Assembly (NCBI GenBank): GCA_006226595.1
Contig: SBGP01000081.1
Coordinates: forward strand, 1-64,000
DNA length: 64,000 bases
Reading direction: 5' to 3'
Origin: Deltaproteobacteria bacterium
GTDB taxonomy: Bacteria > Myxococcota_A > UBA796 > GCA-2862545
The notes under the pieces are model-generated. The model worked only from the letters and a program-made list of their open reading frames with translations, searched no databases and was not told the DNA's origin. Positions 43,336-53,339 of the stretch are shown in pieces. A program made the position numbers and the translations under genes. Numbering within the stretch: the stretch's first letter is position 1; each line of letters begins with the position of its first letter.

Positions 43336-44328
43336 CTATCCGGAGGCGGCCTCGGACGCATCCGTCGGCGGCGGGAGTAGCGGCTCCGCGTGGGCGAGCA
43401 GCTCGGCGCGGGCGGCGCGGGCCACGCTCACCAGCTCGTCCCGGAACCAGCGATGCGCGGGATCGGCGTCGAAGCGCCGGTGCCACAGCAGATCTTCGCG
43501 GTACGTGACGGGTCGAAACGGCGATGCGAGCACGCTCACCGGGTGGTGGAGGACGGCCCACGCGGCCATCGTGCGCGGGAGCATGGTCACGAGGTCGGTG
43601 GCCAGGACGGTGTGGAGGGTGCCGAAGAACGAGCGCTGACGCACGGCGATGCGACGGCTCGCCCCGACCTCGCGCAGGGCGAGGTCCACGAAGGTGTCGG
43701 CGGGGTCGTAGGTGTCTTCGAGCCCGACCAGTGCGTGGGGGTAGGCGCCATAGTCGGCCACGGTCGGCTGGTTGCGGGCGAGGGGATGGGCCTCGCGGAC
43801 GAGGACGACGAGGTCTTCCCGGTACAGACCGAGGCGACGGACGCCGGGCCGGTCGGGCACGACGCCCCCCACCGCGCAGGTCAGCGCGCCCGTCTCGAGT
43901 CGCCACGCGTTGTCGGCGCGGGCGCTGGGCAGCACGTCGAGCATGAGCTGGCTGCCGAGGGCCTCGAGGCGGGCGTAGATCCGGGTGCCAAAGAGGTGCC
44001 CCAGGAAGTCGGGGATGGCGAGCACGAACAGACCTTCGGCGGTTGCGGGGTCGAAGGACTCGGCCTGCAGCGCATCCTCGAGCTCGCGAAGGGCCAGGCG
44101 CAGCGGCTCGCGCAACGCGTCGGCGCGCGGCGTCGGCGTCATCCCGCCGGTCCCGCGCACGAGCAGGGGGTCGTCGAGCAACTCCCGCAGCGTGCGCAGG
44201 TTGTGGCTGACCGCCGAGGGCGTGACCGCGAGCTGCTGGGCGGCCTCGCCTACGCTGTGCGTCTGCAGCAGGGCGTCGAGCACCAGGAGCAGGTTGAGGT
44301 TGATCTGGGAGAGTTGAATGCCGCTCAT
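43336..44328 (-). CDS. LysR-family transcriptional regulator
   Basis: 330 residues. N-terminal winged helix with LLVLDALLQTHSVGEAAQQLAVTPSAVSHNLRTLRELLDDPLLVRGTGGMTPTPRA (the PxPRA end is classic). The effector-binding domain follows with the usual 'FLGHLFGTRIYARLEALGSQLMLDV' strand. NodD/PcpR-like length. It lies 20 bp downstream of an SRPBCC gene on the same strand and is probably cotranscribed. A T-N11-A palindrome at 44888-44904, upstream of the SRPBCC gene, is the expected LysR site. Ligand unknown. Confidence 0.92.
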   Translation of the reverse strand: MSGIQLSQINLNLLLVLDALLQTHSVGEAAQQLAVTPSAVSHNLRTLRELLDDPLLVRGTGGMTPTPRADALREPLRLALRELEDALQAESFDPATAEGLFVLAIPDFLGHLFGTRIYARLEALGSQLMLDVLPSARADNAWRLETGALTCAVGGVVPDRPGVRRLGLYREDLVVLVREAHPLARNQPTVADYGAYPHALVGLEDTYDPADTFVDLALREVGASRRIAVRQRSFFGTLHTVLATDLVTMLPRTMAAWAVLHHPVSVLASPFRPVTYREDLLWHRRFDADPAHRWFRDELVSVARAARAELLAHAEPLLPPPTDASEAASG

Positions 44329-44347
44329 CTCGCCCAGACTACACCGC

Positions 44348-44749
44348 TCAGGCCTCGAGGTGCGCGCGCGCTGCCTCGAGTCCCGCGGCGTACAGTCCGC
44401 GCAGCATGCCCTCGATCTCGTCGCTGGGACCGAGGGGCTCGAACTCGGAGGTCCAGCGGAGCACGCAGCCCTCCGCGGAAGGCTCCACGGCCAGGGTCGA
44501 GCGGTAGTTCGCCACCGGCAGCGGGCCGTCGGTGATCTCGTAGGTGTAGTGCATCGCGCCGTCGTCGTGGGCGAGGATGCGCTCGCGGATCTGCGCGCCA
44601 TCGGCCAGATGACACGTCCGCGCGTCGCCCTCGGTGGGGGACGCGGTGACGGCGGGATGCCACGCGGCAAAGCCGCTCGGATCGCCGACGAGCTTCCAGG
44701 CGGCGGACGGGGACACGGAGACAGACTGCACGACGGCGATACGGGACAT
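44348..44749 (-). CDS. SRPBCC-family (START-like) protein
   Basis: 133 residues, ATG 44749 preceded by GGAGG. The START/polyketide-cyclase-like pattern is clear: VSPSAAWKLVGDPSGFAAWHPAV, GDARTCHLADGAQIRERIL, MHYTYEITDGPLPVANYRSTLAVEP, LRWTSEFEPLGP and a C-terminal helix LRGLYAAGLEAARAHLEA. The fold binds small hydrophobic molecules; many members have no known enzyme activity. First gene of the SRPBCC-LysR pair and the likely target of LysR control. Confidence 0.85.
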   Translation of the reverse strand: MSRIAVVQSVSVSPSAAWKLVGDPSGFAAWHPAVTASPTEGDARTCHLADGAQIRERILAHDDGAMHYTYEITDGPLPVANYRSTLAVEPSAEGCVLRWTSEFEPLGPSDEIEGMLRGLYAAGLEAARAHLEA

Positions 44750-44839
44750 GGGTCCTCCACAGGCAAGGCGGTGGCTCGAAGGAGCCGTTGATGGGGTTGG
44801 CCGGCGGTTTCGCGTCGTTGCGTCGCCGCTGGTGTCCTC

Positions 44840-44868
44840 ATCATAGGCAGCCCTGGGGGGCATGCCAT
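44840..44868 (-). promoter_or_regulatory. Candidate promoter of the SRPBCC-LysR operon
   Basis: On the minus strand TATGAT (plus-strand ATCATA, 44840-44845) fits a -10 with five of six bases. At 17 bp upstream only a weak -35 (ATGGCA) is present, as expected for an activator-dependent promoter. The predicted transcript start is near 44833, so the LysR box centre (44896) lies near -63. Confidence 0.5.
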
Positions 44869-44887
44869 GGATACGTTCTCAGGCCCA

Positions 44888-44904
44888 GTTGAGGCTGCCT
44901 CAAC
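44888..44904. promoter_or_regulatory. LysR-type binding site (T-N11-A palindrome)
   Basis: GTTGAGGC-T-GCCTCAAC, perfect 8-bp arms with a 1-bp centre, contains TGAGGCTGCCTCA (T-N11-A with dyad symmetry), the canonical LysR recognition pattern. It sits about 63 bp upstream of the predicted transcript start of the SRPBCC-LysR operon, the usual place for the LysR recognition site. Confidence 0.7.
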
Positions 44905-44964
44905 AAGGCCGTAGTCCTGCCTGCCGTGCGGGTCGCGGGCTTGCGCGTGCGCCGCGGAAGCCGC

Positions 44965-46578
44965 CTATTGGCACTGAATGGCGACGCCGTAGGTCACCTC
45001 GACCGTCGAGCCCGCGGGGGGACTGACGTCGAAGACGATGCTGTTGGTGGCCGCGTCGTAGTGCCAGCCGGTCCACGGAGCGCCGTTCACGAGGACCTGG
45101 ATCTGCGTGGGGTCGGCGATCTGCGTGAGCTCGTGGCGTCCGATGCCGGCGAGGCTCGCCGTCGCGAGCTCCTCGACCTGCTGGCCCCAGTCGGACGCCT
45201 CGATGTCGAGGCGTACGCCGTGACCGATGGCGACCGCGTCGAGGTACTCGCCGGCGGTGCCGTCGGTGTAGGTGTTGCCGTTCGAGTCGAGGCAGCCGGA
45301 GTCGGGGCACACGATGCCGGACATCTTCACCGCGCTCGCGGTGCCCTTGGCGGCGATGGCGTGATCGAGCATGTCCTGGGCGGACATCGGTCCCTGCTCC
45401 CACTCGTCGGAGACGAACACGATGTGGAGCAGGGCGCCGTTGCGCATGAAGCCGCTGTTGCAGCTGGCGTCGAGCGCATCGCGCGCCATCGTGAACAGGC
45501 GCTCGTCGTTCGACACGGAGAGGTCGTTGCCACGCACCACCGCGTCCTGGAACAGCTGGGCGTGGTCCGGGTCGGTGATCTCGATGAAGCCGGAGTTGAA
45601 GCAGCCACCGTCGAGGGTCGCCACGCCGATACGCCAGTCCGTGGTCACCGAGTTGATGGTGCCGATGAAGGTCGAGAAGTTCGCCTGGAGGTTCGCGAGC
45701 CGCGCGTCCATGGAGCAGGACTGGTCGATGGCGAAGAGGATGTCGACCGGGACTTCGTCGGGCTGCACGAACTGGTCGGTCTGGGTCAACGCGTGGGCGG
45801 TGTCGGCGTACTGGACCGCCTCAACCACGCCGCGCGGGTCGTTCGAGGTCACCGAGAGCGTGGCCTGGGCACTGTCCGCGTGGGCGGCGTCGAAGGTCAC
45901 CGTGGCGGTGGTGTGGGCGCCAGGCGCGAGCGTCAGGGGGAGGACCGGGCTGTCGGTGAGTGTGATCAGACCGGAGGGATCGACGTGATCGATGCGGCTG
46001 ATCACGAGGTCCTCGAGCCCGGTGTTGGTCAGCGTGAGCACCTGGTCCTCGAGGCACTCGAGCCCGACGTACTGCGTGCCGAAGTCGTGGGGGTCCGGGC
46101 TCACGGTGAGGAAGGGCGCCGAGGAGTGCGCGGCGAGGGCGACCGGCACCTGGGCGTCGACCTCGTCGTTCGAGTTGACCAGGGCCTGTGCGGTGACGTC
46201 GGCGTCGGCGAGCGGCGAGTACGCGACATCGATCACGGCGATGGCGTCGGGGTCGTCGTCGATGGGTGCGAGCTCGAAGGCAAGCGTCTCGCTCAGCAGG
46301 GTGAACCCGCCATTGCCGACGAGGTCGATGCTGTCCACGACCAGCGTCGCGTCTCCCACGTTGGTCACGGTGAACTGGCGGACCTCGGACTGACCGTCGG
46401 CGACCGAGCCGAAGTCGATGGACAGCGGTTCGACGAGGATCGCGGGCTGCGGCCCTCCGCTGACCTGGCCGAGCGAGGTCAGGTCCTGGTCCGAGCAGCC
46501 GCCGAGCAGCGCAAGGGCCAGAGAAGCGTGGACGAGCGAGCCCGAGAAGGGAACGACAGACGGCGACGAACGGAGCAT
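44965..46578 (-). CDS. Lipoprotein with HYDIN-like Ig domains and a von Willebrand-type domain
   Basis: 537 residues. Lipobox LLGGC. Two 'choice-of-anchor D'/HYDIN-like Ig domains come first (EPLSIDFGSVADGQSEVRQFTVTNVGDATLVVDSIDLVG; VSPDPHDFGTQYVGLECLEDQVLTLTNTG). Then a von Willebrand A-like domain: VDILFAIDQSCSM has the DxSxS metal site, with ANFSTFIGTINSVTTDWRIGVATLDGG and LLHIVFVSDEWEQG. A beta-rich tail ends VTYGVAIQCQ. Similar lipoproteins are frequent in Myxococcota; the role is adhesion or matrix binding by inference. Promoter at 46608-46636. Confidence 0.82.
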   Translation of the reverse strand: MLRSSPSVVPFSGSLVHASLALALLGGCSDQDLTSLGQVSGGPQPAILVEPLSIDFGSVADGQSEVRQFTVTNVGDATLVVDSIDLVGNGGFTLLSETLAFELAPIDDDPDAIAVIDVAYSPLADADVTAQALVNSNDEVDAQVPVALAAHSSAPFLTVSPDPHDFGTQYVGLECLEDQVLTLTNTGLEDLVISRIDHVDPSGLITLTDSPVLPLTLAPGAHTTATVTFDAAHADSAQATLSVTSNDPRGVVEAVQYADTAHALTQTDQFVQPDEVPVDILFAIDQSCSMDARLANLQANFSTFIGTINSVTTDWRIGVATLDGGCFNSGFIEITDPDHAQLFQDAVVRGNDLSVSNDERLFTMARDALDASCNSGFMRNGALLHIVFVSDEWEQGPMSAQDMLDHAIAAKGTASAVKMSGIVCPDSGCLDSNGNTYTDGTAGEYLDAVAIGHGVRLDIEASDWGQQVEELATASLAGIGRHELTQIADPTQIQVLVNGAPWTGWHYDAATNSIVFDVSPPAGSTVEVTYGVAIQCQ

Positions 46579-46607
46579 GGGGACCTCACCGGTTGAACGG
46601 CGAGGGG

Positions 46608-46636
46608 AGCCTAGAGTCCAGTTGAATACCGATCAA
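46608..46636 (-). promoter_or_regulatory. Candidate promoter of the von Willebrand-type lipoprotein
   Basis: On the minus strand TTGATC (46631-46636 on plus) and TAGGCT (46608-46613) with a 17-bp spacer, about 30 bp before the ATG at 46578. The -35 overlaps the T-run of the ilv operon terminator, so terminator and promoter are packed into 70 bp. Confidence 0.45.
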
Positions 46637-46674
46637 TAAAAACATACGCCACCGTATCCATACGGTTGCGTATG
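46636..46674 (-). terminator. Intrinsic terminator of the ilv operon
   Basis: On the minus strand a 15-bp arm (CATACGC-A-ACCGTAT) faces its partner (ATACGGT-G-GCGTATG) with one mismatch and a GG centre, followed directly by TTTTTATT. Stem and T-run lie 79-117 bp beyond the ilvA stop at 46753. It is the strongest terminator-like element in the window. Confidence 0.8.
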
Positions 46675-46752
46675 GTAGCCGCGAAGGCTGTTTTTGGGCA
46701 TGTGTCAACTCGGTGTCGCGACCCCGGGCGGGCGGGTGCCAGCGGGGATCGC

Positions 46753-47631
46753 TCACGCGGCTCGCGCGGTCGTGACGGCTCGGAACAGCGACAGGTCGAT
46801 GTTTCCACCGCTCACCACGGCTACCCTTCGCGACCCGTGGACCCTGGCCAGTCCGGCCACGGCGACCGCGCCGGCCCCCTCGGTGATCAGCCCGTCCTCG
46901 ACGTACAGGCGTCGCATCGCGCTGCGCACCTCGGCATCGCTCACCGTGATCAGCTCGTCGAGATGCCTGTGGAGCAGGCGGGCATTCAGGTCTCCGAGGT
47001 GCTGAACCCGCACACCATCGGCGATCGACGTCATGCGCTCGCTGCGCCTGACGCGTACCCCGACCACGCGCGTACCGCGACCGGCGAAGGCGATGGCGAC
47101 GCCGGCGGCGAGTCCGCCCCCGCCCACCGGCACGACGACGACGTCCGGAGCGTGGGGCCACAGCTCGACACCGACGGTGCACTGTCCGGCGACGATGTCG
47201 GGATCGTCGAAGGGATGCAGCAGGCGCCAGCCTCGCTGCGCAGCGAGTGTCCGCGCGTGCGCCGCGGCGGCCTCGAAGCTGTCGCCGTGTCGGATCACGC
47301 GTGCGCCGAGCGCTTCGGTACGGGCGACCTTCGTGGCGGGTGCGTCTTCGGGGACCACGGCCGTGGCGTCGAGTCCGAGCGCACGCGCCGCCCACGCCAT
47401 GCCGGCAGCGTGGTTGCCAGCCGACGCCGCGATCACGGGTCGATGATCGCCGCGCTCGACCTGCGCGGTCAGCGCCGCGAGCGCCCCCCGGACCTTGTAC
47501 GCGCCGGTCTGCTGGAGGCACTCGAGCTTCAGGCTCGCGCCCGCCCACGACGAGCGCACCAGCGGCGTCGGGGCCAGGTGTCGGCGAACGGCGCGGTACG
47601 CGCAGCCCAGATCTAGACGTACGTGAGCCAT
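46753..47631 (-). CDS. ilvA: Threonine ammonia-lyase (threonine dehydratase), short form
   Basis: 292 residues. PLP enzyme of the fold-type II family. The lysine that binds PLP is K46 in QQTGAYKVRGA (usual TGSFK, here TGAYK). Phosphate-binding SAGNHAAG, glycine loop VGGGGLAAG, terminal SGGNID. It deaminates threonine to 2-oxobutyrate, the committed step to isoleucine. It lacks the C-terminal regulatory domain of biosynthetic IlvA, so isoleucine feedback through that domain is absent; length is that of short or catabolic-type enzymes. Its operon position (last gene, overlapping ilvE by 19 bp) argues for biosynthesis. Serine dehydratase activity is also possible. Confidence 0.88.
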   Translation of the reverse strand: MAHVRLDLGCAYRAVRRHLAPTPLVRSSWAGASLKLECLQQTGAYKVRGALAALTAQVERGDHRPVIAASAGNHAAGMAWAARALGLDATAVVPEDAPATKVARTEALGARVIRHGDSFEAAAAHARTLAAQRGWRLLHPFDDPDIVAGQCTVGVELWPHAPDVVVVPVGGGGLAAGVAIAFAGRGTRVVGVRVRRSERMTSIADGVRVQHLGDLNARLLHRHLDELITVSDAEVRSAMRRLYVEDGLITEGAGAVAVAGLARVHGSRRVAVVSGGNIDLSLFRAVTTARAA

Positions 47632-48497
47632 GGCTCCGCCTCCGGCGAGCGTCCGTGCACGACGTCCTGGTAGAGCTGGCGCAGCTCACGCGTCACCGGC
47701 CCGACCCCGAGTCGTCCGCGTCCATCGAGCCGTGTGACCGGAGCGACCTCCGCGCTCGTCCCCGTGAGGAACACCTCGTCGGCGTCATACAGCTCGTCGA
47801 GGTGGACCTTGCGGCGCTCGGCGCCGGCCAGCTCGGCGACCGTGTCACGGGTGATGCCGGGCAGCGCGTCCTCGTGGTCCACGGCCACCACCTGGCCGTT
47901 CCGCACCAGGAAGACGTTCTCGCCGGTCGCCTCGACGACGAAGCCCTCGGCATCGACGAACAGGGCCTCCTCGAAGCCCGCGCGCACCGCCTCGAGCTTC
48001 GCCACGCACGCGTTCGCATACATGCCGGTCAGCTTGAGCGGGGGGAGGGCCCGCGAGGAGATGCGTCGATACGGAGACACGCGCACGGCGACTCCCCGGT
48101 CCGCGGCGGCATCACCGAGGTGGCTGGTCCACGGGAGCACCGCGACCGCCTGGGTCGCGGTGAGCGCGCCGAGGTCGAGCCCGAGCCCGCCGCCGCTGTA
48201 GAACGCCACCGGTCGAACGTACGCATCGGTCAGGCGGTTCTTGCGAAGCAGGGGGCCGATCGCGGCGGCCATCGCCGCGCTGTCGACGGTCATCGCGAGC
48301 ACCGCGGCGCCGCGGTCGAGTCGCTGCATGTGGGCGTCGAGACGGAACACGGCCGGACCGCGCTCGGTGTCGTACACCCGGATGCCCTCGAACACGCCGG
48401 TGCCGTAGTGCAGGCCGTGGGCGAGGAGCGGAGCGACGGCGTCCGAGGCGGCCCGCAGGTCACCGTCCATCCAGAACGACGAGACTTCGGCGCTCAT
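47613..48497 (-). CDS. ilvE: Branched-chain amino-acid aminotransferase
   Basis: 294 residues, fold-type IV PLP aminotransferase. The PLP lysine is K155 in PPLKLTGMYANAC. Other family marks: HGLHYGTGVFEGIRVY, YVRPVAFYSG, EEALFVDAEGFVVEATGENVFLV and TGTSAEVAPVTRLDGR. It transfers the amino group from glutamate to the three 2-keto acids as the last step of Val/Ile/Leu synthesis. Length is normal (~300). Start overlaps the ilvM stop (ATGA at 48497-48494). Confidence 0.94.
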   Translation of the reverse strand: MSAEVSSFWMDGDLRAASDAVAPLLAHGLHYGTGVFEGIRVYDTERGPAVFRLDAHMQRLDRGAAVLAMTVDSAAMAAAIGPLLRKNRLTDAYVRPVAFYSGGGLGLDLGALTATQAVAVLPWTSHLGDAAADRGVAVRVSPYRRISSRALPPLKLTGMYANACVAKLEAVRAGFEEALFVDAEGFVVEATGENVFLVRNGQVVAVDHEDALPGITRDTVAELAGAERRKVHLDELYDADEVFLTGTSAEVAPVTRLDGRGRLGVGPVTRELRQLYQDVVHGRSPEAEPWLTYV

Positions 48498-48736
48498 GCG
48501 GACACCTCCCGCAGCTCGGGCGCGACGTGAACGTGGGCCACCTCGTGGAGGCGGGAGAGCTGGCGGGTGAGCAGGTCGATGCGTCCCGTTCCCCGGACGG
48601 TGAGGTCCACCGCGAGGCGGTCGGCGTGCGACCGCGCGTGGACGGCCACCGCACGCCAGCCGCGGCGTTCAGTGGTCCCGAGCAGGCGCAGCAGCGCGCC
48701 CTCGAGATCGGCGAGATCGATGGTCAGGCGGTGCAT
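48494..48736 (-). CDS. ilvM: Acetolactate synthase small subunit, ACT domain (IlvM-like)
   Basis: 80 residues, a single ACT domain: beta-alpha-beta-beta-alpha-beta with HRLTIDLADLEGALLRLLGTTERRGWRAVAVHARSHADRLAVDLTVRG and a final LHEVAHVHV strand. Size and position match IlvM (the short small subunit), not the longer IlvH/IlvN. It should pair with the large subunit encoded immediately upstream. It shares one base with the ilvG stop (TGATG) and overlaps ilvE by ATGA, so the three are translationally coupled. Confidence 0.82.
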   Translation of the reverse strand: MHRLTIDLADLEGALLRLLGTTERRGWRAVAVHARSHADRLAVDLTVRGTGRIDLLTRQLSRLHEVAHVHVAPELREVSA

Positions 48737-50406
48737 CACGGCTTCTCCTGGACCGCGGGCTGGGGGGCCGAGCGGTCCATCATGTGGTGGTTGGGCGCGC
48801 CCGGCGGCACGAAGGGCCACACGTTGGCCTCGCGCTGCAGGCGCACGTGGACGAGCAGTGGACGGGTGGTTCCCGCGACGCGGGACAGCGCTTCGGGCAC
48901 GTCCTCGAGTTGATCGACGCGCACGGTGTCCAGCCCGAACGCGTCCGCGACCCGCACGAAGTCGGGGTTGTCGGAGAGATCGATCTCGCTGTACCGGCGG
49001 TCCGCGAACAGCTCCTGCCACTGGCGCACCATGCCCAGGCACTGGTTGTCGAGGACCACCACGGCGATGGGCAGACCGTAGCGGGAGAGGGTGGCCAGCT
49101 CCTGCAGGTTCATCTGGATGCTGCCGTCGCCGGACACGCACACGACGCGGGCGTCAGGTCGGGCAAGCTGCGCGCCGATGGCGGCGGGAAGGCCGTAGCC
49201 CATGGCGCCCAGGCCTCCCGAGGTCAGGTGATGGCGGGGGTCGAAGAGCTGCCAGTGCTGTGCCACCCACATCTGGTGCTGGCCGACGTCGCAGGCGACG
49301 AGGGCCTCCGGTCCCACGGCCTCCGACAGCGCGCGGAGGAAGCGTGGGCCGTCCAGGCCGTCCTCCGCGTAGTGCCACGCGTGGTCGCGCCGCCAGGTGG
49401 CGCAGCGCACCCGCCAGGCGTCGCTGCCGAGACTGGGGCCGGTGAGACCTCGGAGGGAGGCGCGCAGGTCGCCGAGCACGCTCACGTCCGGTTCGCGGCG
49501 CTTACCCACCTCCGCGGGGTCGACGTCGAGGTGCACGACGCGCGCATCCGGCGCGAAGGTGGCGAGCTTGCTGGTCACGCGGTCGTCGAAGCGTGCGCCG
49601 ACGACGAGCAGCAGGTCGCACGACTGCACCGCGTAGTTCGCGGCCTTGAGCCCGTGCATGCCGAGCATGCCGAGAAACAGCGGGTGATCGGCAGGCAGGC
49701 TGCCGAGGGCCTGGAGGGTGCACACGGTGGGGATGCCGCTGGCCGCGACGAAGGCGCGCAGCTCGGCACTGGCGCCGGCGATGCGTACCCCGCCGCCCGC
49801 GTAGATCAGCGGGCGCTCCGCGGCTCCGAGCAGCTCCAGAGCGCGGTCGAGCGCCGCGGCGCAAGGGGCGGGCACGGGCGCTGGGGCCAGGGGCTCGGCG
49901 ACGGCCGTGCACTCGGCGAGCAGCACGTCCTTGGGGAGGTCGACCAGCACCGGACCGGGGCGACCGGAGCGTGCGATGTGGAAGGCTTCGTGGATGGCGC
50001 GCGGCACGTCGTTCGGGTCGCGTACCAGCACGTTGTGCTTCACCACCGGCATGCTCATGCCGACGATGTCGACCTCCTGGAAGGCGTCGGTTCCGAGGAC
50101 GCTGCTCGGCACCTGGCCGGTGAGCGCGACCAGCGGCACCGAGTCGGCCATGGCATTGGCAATGCCCGTGAGCAGGTTCGTCGCGCCCGGGCCACTCGTC
50201 GCCACGCACACGCCGACGTTGCCGGTGACGCGCGCGTAGGCGTCGGCGGCGAAGGCTGCGCCCTGCTCGTGGCGAGGCAGGATGTGGCGCAAGGGTGCGT
50301 CGACCAGCGCGTCGTAGAACGGGAGGATGGCGCCGCCCGGGTAGCCGAAGACGGTGTCCACGCCTTCGTTCACCAGGGCCATGACGAGAGCTTCCGCGGC
50401 GTTCAC
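48736..50406 (-). CDS. ilvG: Acetolactate synthase large subunit
   Basis: 556 residues from GTG 50406 with a strong GGAGGGGG. ThDP-dependent enzyme: catalytic Glu E47 ([16 protein letters not shown]), [32 protein letters not shown], and the ThDP/Mg motif [22 protein letters not shown] ending in N (VVLDNQ). It joins two pyruvates, or pyruvate with 2-oxobutyrate. Length is typical (550-570). GTGA overlap with ilvC. I use ilvG because an IlvM-type partner follows; IlvB/IlvI homologues are otherwise similar. Confidence 0.93.
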   Translation of the reverse strand: MNAAEALVMALVNEGVDTVFGYPGGAILPFYDALVDAPLRHILPRHEQGAAFAADAYARVTGNVGVCVATSGPGATNLLTGIANAMADSVPLVALTGQVPSSVLGTDAFQEVDIVGMSMPVVKHNVLVRDPNDVPRAIHEAFHIARSGRPGPVLVDLPKDVLLAECTAVAEPLAPAPVPAPCAAALDRALELLGAAERPLIYAGGGVRIAGASAELRAFVAASGIPTVCTLQALGSLPADHPLFLGMLGMHGLKAANYAVQSCDLLLVVGARFDDRVTSKLATFAPDARVVHLDVDPAEVGKRREPDVSVLGDLRASLRGLTGPSLGSDAWRVRCATWRRDHAWHYAEDGLDGPRFLRALSEAVGPEALVACDVGQHQMWVAQHWQLFDPRHHLTSGGLGAMGYGLPAAIGAQLARPDARVVCVSGDGSIQMNLQELATLSRYGLPIAVVVLDNQCLGMVRQWQELFADRRYSEIDLSDNPDFVRVADAFGLDTVRVDQLEDVPEALSRVAGTTRPLLVHVRLQREANVWPFVPPGAPNHHMMDRSAPQPAVQEKP

Positions 50407-51344
50407 GCTGCCCCCTCCAGCCACGGCATGCGCGCGCGGAGGCGGGCACCGACGGCTTCCATCGGGTGTGAGAGGTCGCGCTGGAGCATCGACCGGTACG
50501 AGGGCTGGCCGGCGGCGTGCTCCTCGGCCCACTCCTCGGCAAAGCGCCCGGAGCGGATGTCGTCGAGCACCGCGCGCATGCGGTCTCGGGTGGTCTCGTC
50601 CACCACTCGCCGGCCTCGGGTCAGGTCCCCGAAGCTCGCGGTCTCGCTGACGTAGCGGTGCATCCGGGCGAGGCCGCCCTCGTGGAGCAGGTCGACGATG
50701 AGCTTCAGCTCGTGCAGGCACTCGAAGTAGGCGAGCTCGGGGTTGTAGCCCGCCTCGACGAGGACCTCCCAGCCCGTGGTCACGAGCTCCGTGACCCCGC
50801 CACAGAGCACGGCCTGTTCGCCGAAGAGGTCGGTCTCGGTCTCTTCGGCAAAGCTCGTCTCGAGCACGCCGGCGCGCGTCCCGCCGAGGCCGTCGGCGTA
50901 GGCCAGGGCACGGGCCCGCGCGCTTCCGGTGGTGTCTTGATGCACGGCGAGCAGGCAAGGCACGCCGTGTCCGGCCTCGAACTCGCGACGCACGAGCGCT
51001 CCGGGCGCCTTGGGTGCGACCAGGGCGACGTCGAGGTCGGCGCGCAGCGCCGCGCGGCGGTAGTGCACGGTGAAGCCGTGCGCGAAGAGCAGCAGGGCGC
51101 CGGGTTCGAGGTGCGGAAGCACGTCGGCGAGCACGGCAGGCTGGGCCATGTCCGGCACCAGGACCGAGACGACGTCGGCGCCGCGTACCGCTTCGGTGGG
51201 AGGAAGGGGAGCAAAGCCGTCGGCCACGGCTCGATCCCAGGACGGGCCGTGGCGCAGCCCGAGACGTACGCGCACGCCCGAGTCGCGGAGGTTGAGTGCA
51301 TGCGCGCGGCCCTGGCTGCCGTAGCCGAGAACAGTGGTGGTCAT
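50403..51344 (-). CDS. ilvC: Ketol-acid reductoisomerase (short N-terminus)
   Basis: 313 residues. Rossmann motif GYGSQG is at residues 7-12, starting at once. Most KARIs have about 15-20 more residues before it. GGAG lies before ATG 51344, so this start looks genuine. The C-terminal knotted helical domain has [22 protein letters not shown] (metal ligands around D172/E176), H89 in AHGF, and [25 protein letters not shown]. It rearranges and reduces acetolactate to dihydroxyisovalerate. Class I length. Third ilv enzyme step, overlapping ilvG by GTGA. Confidence 0.92.
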   Translation of the reverse strand: MTTTVLGYGSQGRAHALNLRDSGVRVRLGLRHGPSWDRAVADGFAPLPPTEAVRGADVVSVLVPDMAQPAVLADVLPHLEPGALLLFAHGFTVHYRRAALRADLDVALVAPKAPGALVRREFEAGHGVPCLLAVHQDTTGSARARALAYADGLGGTRAGVLETSFAEETETDLFGEQAVLCGGVTELVTTGWEVLVEAGYNPELAYFECLHELKLIVDLLHEGGLARMHRYVSETASFGDLTRGRRVVDETTRDRMRAVLDDIRSGRFAEEWAEEHAAGQPSYRSMLQRDLSHPMEAVGARLRARMPWLEGAA

Positions 51345-51397
51345 GAGAGTCTCCAGGAGCGTGAGGTTGCGGAGCGGCGCAGACGTGCGCGTTCCGA

Positions 51398-53023
<1,626 letters not shown>

Positions 53024-53033
53024 GGTCGCTCCA

Positions 53034-53056
53034 GCGCGTGGAGCGGGCCCACGCGC
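53034..53056 (-). promoter_or_regulatory. GC-rich hairpin next to the ilvD ribosome site
   Basis: GCGCGTGG-(7 nt)-CCACGCGC, a perfect 8-bp inverted repeat, ends one base before the GGAG (53029-53032) of ilvD. As RNA it would place the ribosome site at the foot of a strong stem, so it could modulate ilvD translation or act with the leader ORF. There is no T-run, so it is not an intrinsic terminator. Confidence 0.45.
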
Positions 53057-53102
53057 GGTCAGGTGATCCGCGGGGGCCGGGGCCGGTCGAAGCGCTCGTC
53101 GC

Positions 53103-53210
53103 TCAGCCGGACGCACCCCCGCGCCAAATTCGAATCGCCGTCCGCTCGCACACCAGGGCCGTCGCGAGGAGCTCGCTGGGGGACGTGGCGCGGGTCAGGC
53201 GGACGGGCAT
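53103..53210 (-). CDS. Candidate leader peptide upstream of ilvD
   Basis: 35 residues from ATG 53210, ending 80 bp before ilvD. The middle reads SELLATALVCERTAIRIW: six Leu/Val/Ile residues in 18, enriched but not a run of branched-chain codons. In-frame ATG 53303 gives a 66-residue alternative. The ribosome site is weak (GGTG). It lies with hairpins in a 316-bp leader with no other gene. It could be a leader for attenuation or only a chance open frame. Confidence 0.3.
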   Translation of the reverse strand: MPVRLTRATSPSELLATALVCERTAIRIWRGGASG

Positions 53211-53260
53211 TCGAGGCACCGGGGTGAAGGTCGTGGTCCCGGAGTATGTCGAATCATGTG

Positions 53261-53286
53261 TGAGCAAAATCGAAACGTTTTGCTCA
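53261..53286. promoter_or_regulatory. Perfect 9-bp inverted repeat upstream of ilvD
   Basis: TGAGCAAAA-TCGAAACG-TTTTGCTCA, perfect 9-bp arms with an 8-bp spacer, in the AT-richer start of the leader. A second repeat, GGTTCA-(7 nt)-TGAACC, follows at 53290-53308. On the minus strand the stem has no T-run behind it, so an operator for an ilv regulator is more likely than a terminator of the upstream kinase gene. A weak -10 (CATACT) lies on its ilvD side. Confidence 0.45.
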
Positions 53287-53339
53287 GTTGGTTCAGTCTT
53301 CATGAACCATGGCGCCGTCGGTGAGGGGCCCTGGCCCCG

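Noticed and set aside
46643-46674. Large palindrome as an operator for the lipoprotein gene
   Set aside because: On the minus strand the stem is followed at once by TTTTTATT and lies just behind the ilvA stop, which fits an intrinsic terminator better.
53261-53286. Inverted repeat as a terminator of the upstream kinase gene
   Set aside because: No T-run follows on the minus strand and the stem is AT-rich; an operator role is more plausible.
53024-53339. T-box riboswitch upstream of ilvD
   Set aside because: No AGGGTGG-ACCGCG-like T-box core was found on the minus strand.
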